DNA of 64,000 bases from positions 28,464,492 through 28,528,491 of the forward strand of contig NC_056004.1 of the NCBI RefSeq assembly GCF_018446385.1. Direction: 5' to 3'. Both the position numbers and the translations under genes were made by a program. The stretch comes from Zingiber officinale (Eukaryota; Streptophyta; Magnoliopsida; Zingiberales; Zingiberaceae). Positions 1-11,677 of the stretch are shown piece after piece (the stretch's first letter is position 1; each line of letters opens with the position of its first letter). The notes beneath the pieces are model-generated. The model had not been told where the DNA came from. It did not search any database and worked only from the letters and a program-made list of their open reading frames with translations.

Positions 1-802
1 TCGGTGGCATCAAGACTTGAAGGTTGGATTGGTGGTCGGTTCATGCTTGGAGAAGAAGGAGGCATTGTTTCCTAGCATCCCTTGGAGCTTGGTTGGTGGC
101 CAAACTTCATCATCTCTTGGAGAAAGTTGGTGGCCGAAACTTGGAAGGAAGAAGAAGGCTTGGGTGGATTCTCGTCTGTAGATCATCACCCACACGACGT
201 CCAAAATAAGAAGAGGAATACAATAGAAGATCAAGAGGTCTATAAGCTATGAAAGGTATAACTAGTTATAAGTTTCCGCATCATAACTAGTGCATCCTTT
301 TTGTATAGATCTTGTAAAACCAAACATAAGAGGTTATCGGTTTTAGTTATCATTTTTGTTATCAATTTTATTTTTCGATTTCATGTTTCGATAATGTGTT
401 TCTATTGAGGTCTCTATAGTTAAACCTAGTTTACTGTAAGAAATTAAATATCTGATTTCTTTGTGAGGCTTTGTCTAGGAAGTGGTGGATGATCTCATAC
501 CCAAGAAGGCCTAGTACCTCGCCATGTTTAACCTGGAAGCTAATCTTTGAAATAGATATTTGATAACTTCTGTAATATGGTTTAACTTAGGAAGATCACA
601 TCGATTGAACTTGGAGTAAGAATGTTAGTTTCATTCTCAATCCAAGTTTAACTTCTAAAGGGAAATTTGGATTAATAATGTTAAGTATCGTTTGCAATCA
701 AAATTTAACGTTAGTAGAGCACATGGGTAGCTAGTATAGTTCTATGCTTGTACAAATTTTTGTATAGGGGAACTAGGACGGTATTCCGAGTAGCAACCAA
801 CA
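1..802 (+). mobile_element. Partial Copia-type LTR (3' part), cut by window start
   Basis: This is the terminal part of a long LTR. Its reverse complement is recognisable at 37468 to about 38320, including the end segment with the motif TAGCAACCAACA. The LTR terminus CCAACA falls at 797-802, and the next base begins gag sequence of another element (AAGGGGGAGC), so the LTR sits inside that gag. The right target-site copy would be AAGGG at 803-807; the left copy lies outside the window. Whether it is a solo LTR or part of a full element cannot be told. Short open frames here are not genes. Confidence 0.8.
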
Positions 803-1593
803 AAGGGGGAGCTTCTAAGGTGAAACTCAATGTATCATTTATTGAGTCAATTCCTTTGAGTAATGATAGAAAGCATGCTAGAAATAAGTTATATCATTTT
901 AATACCATTTATCATGAAAATAGGAAGCATGATAGAGTTAAAGAAAAAAATGTAGCATATCATGCTAAGACTACCTCACCTAAGGTTAGGAAGGTGGATA
1001 ACAATCTAGGTAAAAATTCTATGGATTTTAGATATAAGCCTAGAAATAGAAATGCTCAAGGACAAAATGAAAAATCAAAATCTAAAGATTTAAGGATGGA
1101 AAATCAAGCCTTGAGGTCAAAGCTTGATAAATTAGAAAAGACCCAAAAAAGAATGAAAAATATCTTTAAGGGGCAAAATGAGCATAACCTAGATTTAGGA
1201 ATGCAAGAGTCATCCTATGGCCATAGAGGTTTGGGATACAAGCCTAAAGCTAGAAAGGATGTGACCTCATACCATAGGATTCTATATAGTTATGGAACCA
1301 ACCCTAAGTCTAGGGGTCAACCCAAAGATATAAGAAAAGTTATCCCTAGAAGTATTTTTGAGAAGACCAATGTGACTAAGGCTTTAAAGAAGTCTAAGAA
1401 AGTTACTAAGAAGGTCACAAAGGAAGCTATCCCTAGAGTTGACCTAGAGGAGAGGAGCATGACCAAGGCCTCTAAGAAGCCTAGGAAGGTCATTAAGAAG
1501 GTAACTAGGGAAGTTATCCCTAGTGAATACCTAGAACACTCAAGAAGCATCAATAGGTTTTGGGTTCCTAGGAGTATATTCTCTACACCCTAG
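803..1593 (+). pseudogene. gag C-terminal remnant of the outer gag-only LTR element
   Basis: An open frame of about 263 codons continues out of the inserted LTR and ends at a TAG at 1591-1593. The apparent start codon at 748 lies in the LTR, so the first ~18 residues are an artefact of the insertion. The protein is Lys/Arg rich. Its middle has a coiled-coil-like stretch (MENQALRSKLDKLEK) matching the same segment of the gag at 8990-10291 (RENQALKAKLDRLEK). After that come two imperfect repeats of a basic KKVTKEAIPR-like unit and the ending WVPRSIFSTP. The N-terminal capsid-like domain and zinc knuckles are missing, displaced by the LTR. It probably once packaged retroelement RNA; it is not functional as it stands. 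Confidence 0.75.
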
Positions 1594-3624
1594 ATGGGTT
1601 TAAAGAGTGTCAACTTTAATTGGAAGGGTAGTTAACCTAACATTGAAAAAGTTGATACTTGGAAGTCATTTTCAAGGTTTTGCTACTCCTTGAAAATGAA
1701 AAGGATTAATTTATCACTCTTTGGAAGAGTTAAATGTGTCAAACCTTGAAATTGGACTTAATTTAAATTGGCACAAATAAGAAAAAGCAAAAGAAATGCC
1801 AAGTTGAGATTTTGACATTTTCTTAGGAAAATGAGGGCAATCTAGGATTAATTCTAAGTTAGCAAAGATCTAGAGACACATAGATAGATAATCTAGGTAT
1901 ATTTATTTATGCTAAATTATCATGATTGGTTGCCATCATATGCCATGTCATCATATTTTGCATTCATTTTTATTATGAAAAACATAAACATATCATGTCA
2001 TGGCATACATACATCATGTAGCTATAACAAGTTTTCTTTTGAAAATTACTTAGTTTGATGTATGTCATAAGTTATCATGCACTATTTTAAATTCCTTGTA
2101 AATTAATGACAATGGCATTTACTAACAAATGGTAAAGGATTTTATCAACAAGTGATATCCTAGGTGGATGATCATATTTTAAAATGTCTAGGCATATATG
2201 CATGATCCCTAGTTTAGGGCAAAACCAAAATCTCCATCTCACAAAAATTATAAGTTGACTTGTATGTATTTTAGTACACTTTAGATACAAGTGAAATGTT
2301 AGGAGGATGAACATAACTCAAGATATTGATTTAGTGCATCTTTTTGAATGTTGATCTCATCAAAACACATAGTTATGTGTTATCCAATCATTGGAAAAGC
2401 TAATGTACAAGTCATGTGCATTTAGCCTAAAGGACATGGTTGGAAATTGATTTTGAAAATCATTTTAGAATGCTCTTGGAAAATCTTAGCGAAGGCTATC
2501 TTTTGATTTGAATCACCATTGTAAAGTTAGACACAAACTTGGAAGAAACATGGAAGTTTTCAAGAGTTTCCAACTTTGTGTCAATCTTTGAAAATAAGAT
2601 GTATTTTTTTAGAAAATTATTTTTTTTTCATGATAATATATGCCTTAAATAATGTCTATATTAATTTTTATGATTTTTAGAATTTTATAAATTTAATGGG
2701 GCATTTCTGAAATTCGAACAGAATTCCATTTCAGAAATCAGAAATTTTAATCAACTAGGGCAGTTGATTACCCCACCGTAATCGATTACGGCAATCGATT
2801 AAGGTGAGCTCCGTGAGCACAGAGGCTCACAGAATTAATTAGAGTAATCGATTAAAGGTCTTAATTGATTACAGTAATTGATTAACACTTGGGAATCGAT
2901 TGAATCCCAACTTCAGTTGATTATAGCTGGTCTTAAGCGATTAAGAGTCTTCCTTAAGTGCTTAAGAGCCTGTTTTCAGCTTAAATAAGTTTATTTAAGT
3001 TGAATAAGTCATCTTTAGTCGTGTTAACCATTCCTAACCCTAGGAAGTGCTTAGATAAGCATTCAAGGGTAGTTTTATTGTTGAAAAAAGAAAAGATTAG
3101 TTAAAGAAAGACTAAGTTGAAGTTTAGAATGATGTTTATATTCAATATTGATATTTGAAACTCAAAATTTCAAAGTTTGGGTTTCCTAAAGGTTTAGGAA
3201 TTTCAAGTCATTGTTATTGCAATGATAGAAGTTTAGAGCATGTTTTGAGGGGAAGCTACTCCTTAAAGGCATGAAAATAATTGTTGAGACCAAGGAATGT
3301 TGTAAAACCTTCACAATTGTTAGTGCTCAAGGGTGAGCATTTGGGGACAATGAAGGGTATGGGGCCTTCATTGTGATGTTGTGAATAACAAGTGAGGTTG
3401 TAAATAACGTATGGATAACTCTTCAGAGGGAGAGTTTTTGATATATGTCAAAGGGGAAGAATGTAGGGTTTAAGTTAGGCCTTCATTACCCAAAGGGGGA
3501 GTTTGCCCTCTAGGAAAGGGAGAGAATGAAAGAAATTTTCACTCATGCTTTGGTATAAAGAAGATGTTGAGGCTATGATATTATCCTAACTTAATATATT
3601 ATCAAACATTAAAAAATGGGAGAT
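1594..3624 (+). mobile_element. Non-coding internal region and polypurine tract of the outer element
   Basis: No pol frame is present on either strand. From about 2760 to 2940 there is a cluster of short palindromic AATCGATT-type motifs. The region ends in an A/G-rich tract (AAAAAATGGGAGAT, 3611-3624) directly before an LTR start TGTTGTTACA, as expected of a polypurine tract. The element therefore runs from gag to 3' LTR without protease, integrase or reverse transcriptase, as do the two elements nested in it. Confidence 0.7.
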
Positions 3625-4457
3625 TGTTGTTACATATCCCCTGGGTCAAGGTTGACCAAGTTGATTAAGCTTGAGTTGGCTCAAGTTTGAGTCATGATAT
3701 TTGAGTTTCGATGTTTGATAATATATGAAGAGTGGTTTGACAATGTATAGAGATTGCAAGAGCAATCATCCATTTGGGGAGATTGGTCAAGATTGGCTAG
3801 TTTAATGTGAAGAAGAGTCAAGTAGGTCAAGCTTGATCGAATACTTGACTGGGAAGTCCTAATTGTTGGAGCAATCCCAATGGTCCGTGCGACCATGTGT
3901 TTCGGTATTTGGGCAAAGAGTTTAAGTTAGATTTACCCTTGTATTTTATATGTGTATGTGAGTGTGAAGGATTGCAGGATACACATATGACTCATCTTGA
4001 TGACTTCGGGTCTAGTGAAGGATGAAGCATCCGAGGGACCGTGGACAAGGCAGCAAGGACAAAGGCCAAGGGAAGCAACTTCGAGACATACACAAAGGAT
4101 GACATTGGGGATGAGTTACGGGCTTGAATGCATCTGAGAGACGAGAGGCAAAGGAAGTTGGCTTAAAGGCAAGAGGTCAAAGCTACGAAGAAGAATCAAG
4201 TGAGTCATGAGGGTCCGAGTGCGAGAGAAATGTACTCAGGAAGGGAAATCCTAGGTTTAGGGTTGTGCAATCGACTGGTACTAGGACTAGTCGACTGGGG
4301 ATGAGCATAGAGAGGTTCGGTGCTTGGACGGCAAGGATCAGTCGACTGGTGTTGACACCAGTCGACTATAAAAAGTTATTGGAGAGCCGTTAGCCAGGCA
4401 CCAGTCGACTGGTACAAAGACCAGTCGACTGGTAATGGTAAACAGCAAGGTTGTTTC

Positions 4458-5290
4458 TGTTGGAGCAATCCCAATGGTCCGCGGGACCATGTGTTTTGGT
4501 GTTTGGGCAAAGGGTTTAAGTTATGTTCACCCTTGTATTTGATATGTGTACTTGAGTTATGAAGGACTGCAGGATACACATGTGACTCAGGTTGATAGCT
4601 TCGGGTCTGGTGAAGGATGACATTGGAGACGAGTCGTGGGCTTGTATGCATCCGAGGGACTGTGGACAAGGCAGCGAGGACAAGGGTCGAGGGAAGTGAC
4701 TTCGAGGCATACGCGAAGGATGGTATTGGGGACGAGTTGCGGGCTTGGATGCATCCGAGAGACGAGAGCCAAAGGAAGTAGGCTTGAAGGCAAGAGGTCA
4801 AGGCTGCAAAGAAGAGTCAAGTGAGTCATGAGGGTACAAGTGCATGATAGATTGTACTCGGAAAAAAATCTTGATGGGTACTGTACCAGTCAGCGGGTAC
4901 TGTAGCAGTTAACGACACCGTAGCAGTTACTGTAGCAGTCGACTGGTGCACTATAGCAGTCGACTAGTGTACTGTAGCAGTCGATTGGTGCACTATAGCA
5001 GTCGACTGGTAGAGAGTCGTTGAGAGAGTCGTTGGGCTGACACCAGTCGACTGGTACAAGGACCAGTTGACTGGTAACGGTAAAACAGCAGGGTTATTTT
5101 CTTCCAAGCTCTATAAAAAGGAGCTTGGGATGTCCAGCCAATGTGACAAAATTAGATTTGGTTAAAGCCTAATTAGTAGTCACCAAAGTGCTCAAGGTTC
5201 TCTTGTGTCCATGTGTTCTTGGTTGGAGTTGTGGTGAGATTTCTCCACCCACAAGGAGGTTGAGCTAGCCAGAGTTTGTCGGGGATTAAT
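4458..5290 (+). repeat. 5' LTR of third element, first part
   Basis: It begins TGTTGGAGCAATCCC. From about 4895 to 5080 it contains a dense array of CTGTAGCAGT and AGTCGACTGGT units (several perfect ACCAGTCGACTGGT-type palindromes). A TATA-like motif CTCTATAAAAAGG follows at about 5109-5121. The same order occurs in the 3' LTR (CTCTATAAGAAGG, about 12277) and the solo LTR at 50259 (about 50893). The Tekay-like LTR interrupts it at 5291. Confidence 0.88.
5107..5121 (+). promoter_or_regulatory. TATA-like motif of the 5' LTR promoter
   Basis: CTCTATAAAAAGGAG is conserved with one or two changes at the same place in four LTRs of the lineage (here, about 12277, 12711 and 50893). It lies downstream of the palindrome array, which would put the array in the U3 promoter region. 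The transcription start is inferred, not visible. Confidence 0.55.
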
Positions 5291-6063
5291 TGTAACACCC
5301 ACGAAATTATAAGATAAGTATATGGATAGTATTTTCTTTAGAGCATGAAAGTAAGAGGAATTAAAAAGAAATAATAGAAATAAGAAGAGGTGAGGTCAAG
5401 GTTTGAACCTTGAACCTCCCACAAATAATGAAGATAAATTGATGTATGATAACCACTAGGATAATGAATAATATTTGGATAGGAAGGAATGAAAAATTTA
5501 GTTAAAGGTGAGGAGAAAATAAAAGAAAACTAAGAAAAGAGCAAGAGAAAACCAAGTGGCTTACCTCCTCTTCCTCTTGGTTAAGAGAAGAAGCAAGCAA
5601 AAGGTGAATTGCCTTCCTCTCCTCTCTCCCTTCTCATTTTTTTGGGAATTAAAGAGAAGTTAAAGGGGGGGATGAATGGGGACAAGAATCCTTCCCATGA
5701 TGAATAAAAAGGATTAGAGGAGAAAAGAGAAAGGGAAATTCTAAATCTTCTTCTTCCTCTTTCTCTTCTCCACCGAGAACTAGAGCTCTCCTCCCTCATC
5801 TCCAAAATCCAAGTTTAGGTTTTCTCTCTAAGGGAAAACAAATACTAGCAAGGAGTCTCAAGGTCTACCTCATACAAGAAGAAGAAAAACAAAAAGGGAA
5901 ACTAGGAAGAGAAACTTCTCCTCCCTCCTCACAAGGGTACCACTTCCTTAAGGATCAACAAGCGAAAACTATGTAAGCTTCCCCTCACCTGTGGTACAAT
6001 AGCTCATGTGGTTTTCATGAAGATAGATTTCTTTAAAAAAAAACCTAGGGTTGCTTATGGAAA

Positions 6064-7396
6064 TTTCGGCCAAGACAAAAAGAAGGATCTAAGGAATTTT
6101 AAGACCTAACTAGATATGCTCATTATATTTCTTGTGACATGTATCTTATGGTAGGAGGTTAACCTAATGTTTCTATGCTAGAATGTTTAGTTAGAACTTA
6201 GATTCATGATCCTAGACTCTCGGCCAAGCATGAACAAAAGAACTAGGTAAGCTTAAGACTCAAACTAAACATGCTCCCTTGTTCTTATGATATGTGCTCT
6301 ATGATAATGGTGTTGTTAACATTTTCTCCTACTTGTATGTTGATTGGAACTTCATTTTCATGCTCATGAACATTCGGCCATGGTAGAACTAAGGGCCTAG
6401 GAGAGCTTTAAACCTAAAACTAAGCATGCCATGATTTCCCTAGGATAAGATATGAAGCTAATATGATATGCCCATGATTATATGTTGATTTGAACTCTAT
6501 TTCATGCTTATGAAGATTCGGCCATGTTAAGATTTGAGGCCTAGGAAAGTTTAAAACAAGTCTAAGATGCTCATGACCTTCTTGATGAAATGATATGAAA
6601 CTAACTTGATGTTCTTATGCTTGTTTGTTGCATAGAAATTTGGTTACATGCTTTATAACTTTCGGCCACACAAGGTTTTAAGACCTAGGATGCTTAGAAC
6701 TTAAACTAAGTTTGCTCATGTTGTTCCTTGTAATAAATGCCATGAAATTTGTGTAGGGTTTCCATGCTTTTATGTCACATGAAAACTAGTCTATGTCTTA
6801 CATGTTTCGGCCACCATTAGTTTAAGGGCCTAGGAAACTTAGAACCCAACTTAGATATGCTCATGATGTTTCTTGTAATAAATGCTATGAAATTTGTTTA
6901 TGGTTTCCATGCTCTTATGCCACTAGAAACCTAGTTTCCATGCTTAACAAGTTTCGGCCACCTTAGATTAAAAGGCTTAGGAAGTTTGGAACTTAAACTA
7001 AATGTGCTTATGATGTTCCTCATGATATGTGTTATGATATTGGTTTAAGGTTCAACACTTTCATGCTACTTGTAACCTAGAATCATGCTTGCTAGGGTTC
7101 GGCCATGATAAGGTTAAAAGCTTAGAGAACTTAGAACCCAAACTAAACATGCTCAAGTTGTTCCTTATGATATATGATATGACATTAGTTTAGGGTTTAC
7201 ATGTTTGCATGTTGCTTATAACCTAATTTGAGGCTTGATGAGTTTCGGCCATGATATAAGTAAAGACCTAGGAAGCTTAGAACCCAAACTAAGCATGCTC
7301 AAGGTGTTCCTTATGATATAGGATATGATAATGATTTAGGGTTCACATGCTTTTATGTTGTTTGCTAACCTAGGCTACAACTATATGTTTCGGCCA
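6064..7396 (+). repeat. Tandem array, ~10 units of about 146 bp
   Basis: The anchor motif TTCGGCCA (one CTCGGCCA) occurs at 6064, 6219, 6373, 6517, 6661, 6806, 6953, 7098, 7244 and 7389. Spacings are 155, 154, 144, 144, 145, 147, 145, 146 and 145. Between anchors the units share order: a CCTAGGAA-like block, AACTTAGAACC, AAACTAA, TGCTCATG, GTTCCT, then TTTCCATGC. It lies wholly inside the Tekay-like LTR. Confidence 0.85.
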
Positions 7397-7504
7397 CTAC
7401 ATGATATTAGGGTTAGAGACCTAATTATGATTTCTCATGTGCCTCTTATGCAATGCTTTATGATATGATAAGAATATGTCATGCTGCTATACTCATTTAT
7501 GTAT

Positions 7505-7660
7505 GATTATGACCTATGCATGATGATGTGCTATGTGCCCAAATTTATGATATGCTATGTGCCCAAGTTCATGATGTGTTGTGTGCCCAATTATGCATGT
7601 GATCATGATGTGCTGTGTGCCCAAATTCATGATGTGCTGTGTGCCAAATTATACATGCTT
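7505..7660 (+). repeat. Short tandem repeat based on TGATGTGCTGTGTGCCCAA
   Basis: About five degenerate units of 25-35 bp (each with TGCTATGTGCCC or TGCTGTGTGCCC) follow the 146-bp array within the same LTR. A 73-codon frame across it is a by-product of the repeat. Confidence 0.6.
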
Positions 7661-8927
7661 TATGTTATGCCTAAGAGTTGCTTCCCTATCAGTTGGGACT
7701 AGGAGCACTCTTCATGATATGAATATGACATGAATGATAGGTTAAGAATTATGATATGTATGACATGCTACTTTACTTTTAAGGCTTGTACCAAGCGTGG
7801 GCTCCATAAGCGCCCCGGGGTCGATGGACTAAGAAACGGGCCTCGTTAGGGATGGGCTCCTAAGTGCCCCTAGGTCGATGGACTAAGAAACGGGCCTAGT
7901 ATGTATGCCTTGTAGGGTTCAAGACTTGCTACCTTAGACCTACATAGGATGTGCACATTTATGTATGTGGTACAAGCCGGGGCCCCCCTTATGTTGAGAT
8001 TATGTTTAAGTATGTATATTATAAGTTTTCAAAAGACATGTTGCATATGTTTTCATGATACATGTTTAGAAATTCACCTTGCATATACCTTATGATTATG
8101 CCATGATATTTATGATGATGTTATGATATGTCAGGGTGTATTTGATGATCATGTTATGTTATGCCATGATACCTTACGATTATGTTACGATATGCCATGA
8201 TATGCTGCATGATATGATGAAATTGTCTCCATGCGTTATGTCTTGTGATTTTGATATGCTATACGGTTTTTGTAAGTAGGAAAGGAACTTACTGAGCCAT
8301 GAGTGCTCACATCTTACTTTCTTGTACCACAGATAAAGGCAAGGAATGGATGAACTAGGAGAGCAGCAGGAGGGGCTAGAAGGATGTGTGTGGTAGTGGC
8401 TTGGCTAAAGGAGAAAGACCTGCTTTTGTTTAATAAGAACTATGCCTAGTTTATGTTACTACTTTATGACTCCATGACATTTAATTATGTGTTTGGGTAT
8501 TATGACTTAAAAATCATGTTAAGTATGCTATGTGGCTTTATATGTCCAGGTGATTAGTCATGGTGAATTTTAAAGAAAAGAAAAGTTTTTAATTTCTATA
8601 AATAAGACTTCCGCTGTAGTAAGTAGGTATGTATGTGTAAAGTAACCCTCGTCGCCTTAGCAGGAGGGGCGGGGCGTTACACTAATTCACCGACGGATTG
8701 AGGGATCGTCCATCTTATGGACACGCCATGGAGTAGGAGAAAGTTATCTCCGAACCACGTAAACGAACGTGTTAGCGGTTTGCTTTCTTGTTCTTTCCTT
8801 TAGTCTTTAGCTTGTTTGTTTTATTTGTATTATTCCATTCCGCAAGCTAACATAGTGTAGGAAGCAATCGATTTGGGGTTGCCGTCTATCCAACCCCCCT
8901 TCAAGCCGGCCAGCGATCCCCTACAAG

Positions 8928-8939
8928 TGGTATCAGAGC
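8928..8939 (+). promoter_or_regulatory. Primer-binding site of the third element
   Basis: TGGTATCAGAGC lies two bases after the 5' LTR end (CTACA, 8921-8925). It matches the complement of the 3' end of plant initiator tRNA-Met, which primes minus-strand DNA synthesis. Confidence 0.9.
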
Positions 8940-8989
8940 AAGGTTTGCACTTCACCGGACTAACCGCCGAGAAGAGCAACTACAAGAAG

Positions 8990-10291
8990 ATGATCGACTT
9001 GATTGAACCTCCAAAGTTTGAAGGAGGAATCCTTCGGGACATCACATTTTGGATGATGAAGATGGACGTCTTCTTCATCACGGATTGGGACACCATGATG
9101 GTGATCAAGGACCCGTTCGAAGTCCCAAGAGACAAGAAGGGAAAAAGACTCCGACCACAACATTGGACGGAAGAACAAACCGCACGATCAAAGGAAAATG
9201 ATAAGGTAATATCAATGTTAATAGATATGTTGCCTTCTAATGTGATGAGTTGTGTAGGCGAATATAAGAACACCCACGATTTGTGGAGCAAGGTGATGAT
9301 GGTTCTACGGGAAGAACCTAAACCTACACAAGAAGAAGAACAACCCAAGGAGATGGGTTTAATTGCTCAAGTTAAGGATGAGCAAACGGAAGTTGAGGAG
9401 GAGCAAACGGAAGTTGAGCCATGCTCAACATCTGAGGAGGAGAAGGAAGATGAGGCATCATCTACATCCTCAAGAATTGAAGAAAATTCCAAGGCAAGTG
9501 AAGAAGAAGAAGAGGTCTTGGAAGTGGTCAATCTAGCAAGCACCTCCACCGAAGTGAAGTCAAAGGACCACATAATTTGTTTCGGGTGCAATGAGAAGGG
9601 ACACTACAAGAGTAGGTGTCCAATGGGTAAGAAGAAGGTAAATCCTAAACTCATTCAAGTTAATTTAAACACTAACAAGGGTTGTAGGAATGAAGAAATC
9701 CAAAGAAGGAGAATGTGCATCGTATGCTTCACATGTGGGGAGAAGGGACACTACCACACAAAATTCCCAAAGAAGAGGGAGATCAAGAAGCTTGCGCATT
9801 TAAAGAAGTGGGAGAAGAAGAAGAGGAGCTTAAATCAAGGGGGAGCTTCAAGGGTAAGGGAGGTATATCCTAACTTGAAGTTTAATTCAAATTTAAACTC
9901 CTCCATGCAAGCTAGGAAAAATAATGATTATCATTATGTAGAAATGAAAAATTTTGGATTTAGATATCATGATAGGAATAAGGTAATTGTAGATCATAAC
10001 CCTAGGAGGCCAATTCATGATAACTCTAGAAATGGTAGACCTAAGGAAATCGAAGGCATTAATCCCAAGAAGGGAAGACATATGCCTAGAAAAATGGGTA
10101 GGTCTAGGAATGTCCAATGTGGACATGTTGATTCTAGGTTTAGGAACCTAGAAAGGGAAAATCAAGCTTTGAAGGCAAAGCTTGATCGTTTGGAGAAAAC
10201 CCTAGAAAGATTCAATGTTAGATCTAAGGGTTTAGGTATGGTGTTGAGTAGCCAAAGACCCAACAATGATAGATCGGGTTTGGGATACTGA
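8990..10291 (+). CDS. Copia-type gag of the third element
   Basis: A 433-residue frame starts at the first ATG after the primer-binding site; the longer frame from 8873 begins inside the LTR and is rejected. Residues ~1-120 resemble the UBN2/DUF4219 type of Copia gag (PPKFEGG, a W-x2-KM-x3-F block, HDLWSKV). An acidic Glu-rich stretch follows, then a zinc knuckle CFGCNEKGHYKSRC (about 9577-9618). A second knuckle-like motif (CFTCGEKGHYHTKF, about 9724) has its last Cys replaced by Phe. The C-terminal third is basic with a coiled-coil-like heptad region. Product: nucleocapsid-like RNA-binding protein. No protease or pol follows. The frame is intact, unlike the copy at 13202. Confidence 0.75.
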   Translation: MIDLIEPPKFEGGILRDITFWMMKMDVFFITDWDTMMVIKDPFEVPRDKKGKRLRPQHWTEEQTARSKENDKVISMLIDMLPSNVMSCVGEYKNTHDLWSKVMMVLREEPKPTQEEEQPKEMGLIAQVKDEQTEVEEEQTEVEPCSTSEEEKEDEASSTSSRIEENSKASEEEEEVLEVVNLASTSTEVKSKDHIICFGCNEKGHYKSRCPMGKKKVNPKLIQVNLNTNKGCRNEEIQRRRMCIVCFTCGEKGHYHTKFPKKREIKKLAHLKKWEKKKRSLNQGGASRVREVYPNLKFNSNLNSSMQARKNNDYHYVEMKNFGFRYHDRNKVIVDHNPRRPIHDNSRNGRPKEIEGINPKKGRHMPRKMGRSRNVQCGHVDSRFRNLERENQALKAKLDRLEKTLERFNVRSKGLGMVLSSQRPNNDRSGLGY

Positions 10292-11677
10292 TCTAGTGTC
10301 TCCAAGGCTAAGGGAAAGTCATATGCTAGGGTTACATATGATTATAGCAAGGAGAAGCCAATAAATGGCAAGAGAAAGTCATTTAATGGTAAGGAGAAAT
10401 TAACCAAGGACAAGGTGTCCAAGGTTAAGAAAGTTAGGTTTGTAGGCCAAGTGTCACCGGAGGTGCATCGATGTGGCCTGGCGATTGTGGATGAGTCACC
10501 TAAGGAGGTGGCTAATGCTAAGGGCTCTAGGGGGAGCTCAAAGAGTCAAATTGGGACCCATGACCAATGGATCTCAGGTGGGTACTACTTGGGAGTCTAG
10601 AGGAGCCATGGAGTGTGCCAAATAGTTTGGAGACGGACTTGAGTCTTAAACCTAGGGATTTGGCACACATGGTTTGTGTTTCATGCAAGAAATATGACAT
10701 TTGGGGGTCATATTGCATGATAATTAATTTTGGATGTATAGATGTCATATAAATCAATGCTAGGGATGCATTATGGGTTGGTATGGGCAAATACATCAAA
10801 AGGAAGACAAAACTAGGACTTTAGGTCAAGGTTCAATTAAACCATTTAGCTAGTTTTGGATTTTATGTCAATCTTATGATTAGTGATAGATATATTTTGT
10901 AATGTATTTTCCCAAGTAGACACTAGTAAAACAGACATCTCCACAAAATTTAGGAATTTTTGGAGGTCTGTGGAATTTCTGGTGCATTTATGAAATTGGT
11001 CAGAAAAGGATGATTTCTTCATAAATAGGGTACCAGTCGACTGGTAACAACATTTTTGAGCATAGAATATCTCTCTATGCTCATTTTTTTGATACCAGTC
11101 AACTGGTGCCGATACCAGTCGACTGGTAACAGTAGATTTCGAACACAGAATGCTTCTGTGTGTTGATTTCAATAGGGGCAGTCGACTGATACCAGCTTGA
11201 TATTATTTTTCAGTGTTGTTCTTGACCATGTCAACTCGTTTAGATGTATGAGATCCATGGGGGATAAATACATGAGTTTAGGGTCAGTTTGGATGATAAG
11301 TTTTCAACAATTGGGATATTGTTAGAGAGCTTTTTGGGTGTTAGGCAAAGGGGGAGAAGTAAGGTTTAGTTGGGAAAATCTTAAATTCCTTTTCATAGGG
11401 GGAGCCTTGTGATAGGTTCTTAAAAATCCCTGTGGGAAAATCCTAGCTCATTGGGGAGCTTAGGTGTAGGGGGAGTCTTGGGATAGGTTCCAATGCATGT
11501 TACATTTTGATTTGGCGGTGTAAGTCCAAGTATGTAGCCTTGGCAACGTAAGTCCATTCGGCGGTGTAAGTTCAAGTGTGTAGCCTTGGCATCATAAGCC
11601 CATTGTTTTTAGCATGTTTATTTGCTATTTGTTTTCCCTAACTTAAACATATTGCCAAACATAAAAAAGGGATAGAT
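10292..11677 (+). mobile_element. Post-gag internal region of the third element
   Basis: The gag frame stays open after its TGA to a TAG at 10598-10600, giving a further ~100 basic residues (KVKKVRFVGQVSPEVHRCG and on). The rest is non-coding. It has a palindrome cluster (about 11030-11190, ACCAGTCGACTGGT type), two ~58-bp units with GGCGGTGTAAGT (about 11512-11600), and a polypurine tract next to the 3' LTR. The same order recurs after the gag at 13202. Confidence 0.7.

Larger units (their letters stand above)
5291..8681 (+). mobile_element. Tekay-like Gypsy solo LTR (3391 bp)
   Basis: It starts TGTAACACCC and ends GGGGCGTTACA, the termini I associate with Tekay/Del chromovirus LTRs. The flanking target copies are TTAAT (5286-5290) and CTAAT (8682-8686), one mismatch. 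No second LTR or internal region accompanies it, so it is a solo LTR, usually produced by LTR-LTR recombination. It carries an internal ~146-bp tandem array (6060-7400), a shorter one (about 7505-7660), and a duplicated CGATGGACTAAGAAACGGG segment (about 7820-7900). Confidence 0.85.

Noticed and set aside
748..801. ATG at 748 as the start of a 281-residue gene
   Set aside because: The first ~18 codons lie in the inserted LTR, whose end is at 802; the frame enters gag sequence by chance.
4376..4829. Overlapping minus-strand frames of 64-141 codons, repeated at 11638-12113
   Set aside because: They lie in LTRs of the gag-only lineage and recur only because the LTRs are copies; no domain and several overlapping alternatives.
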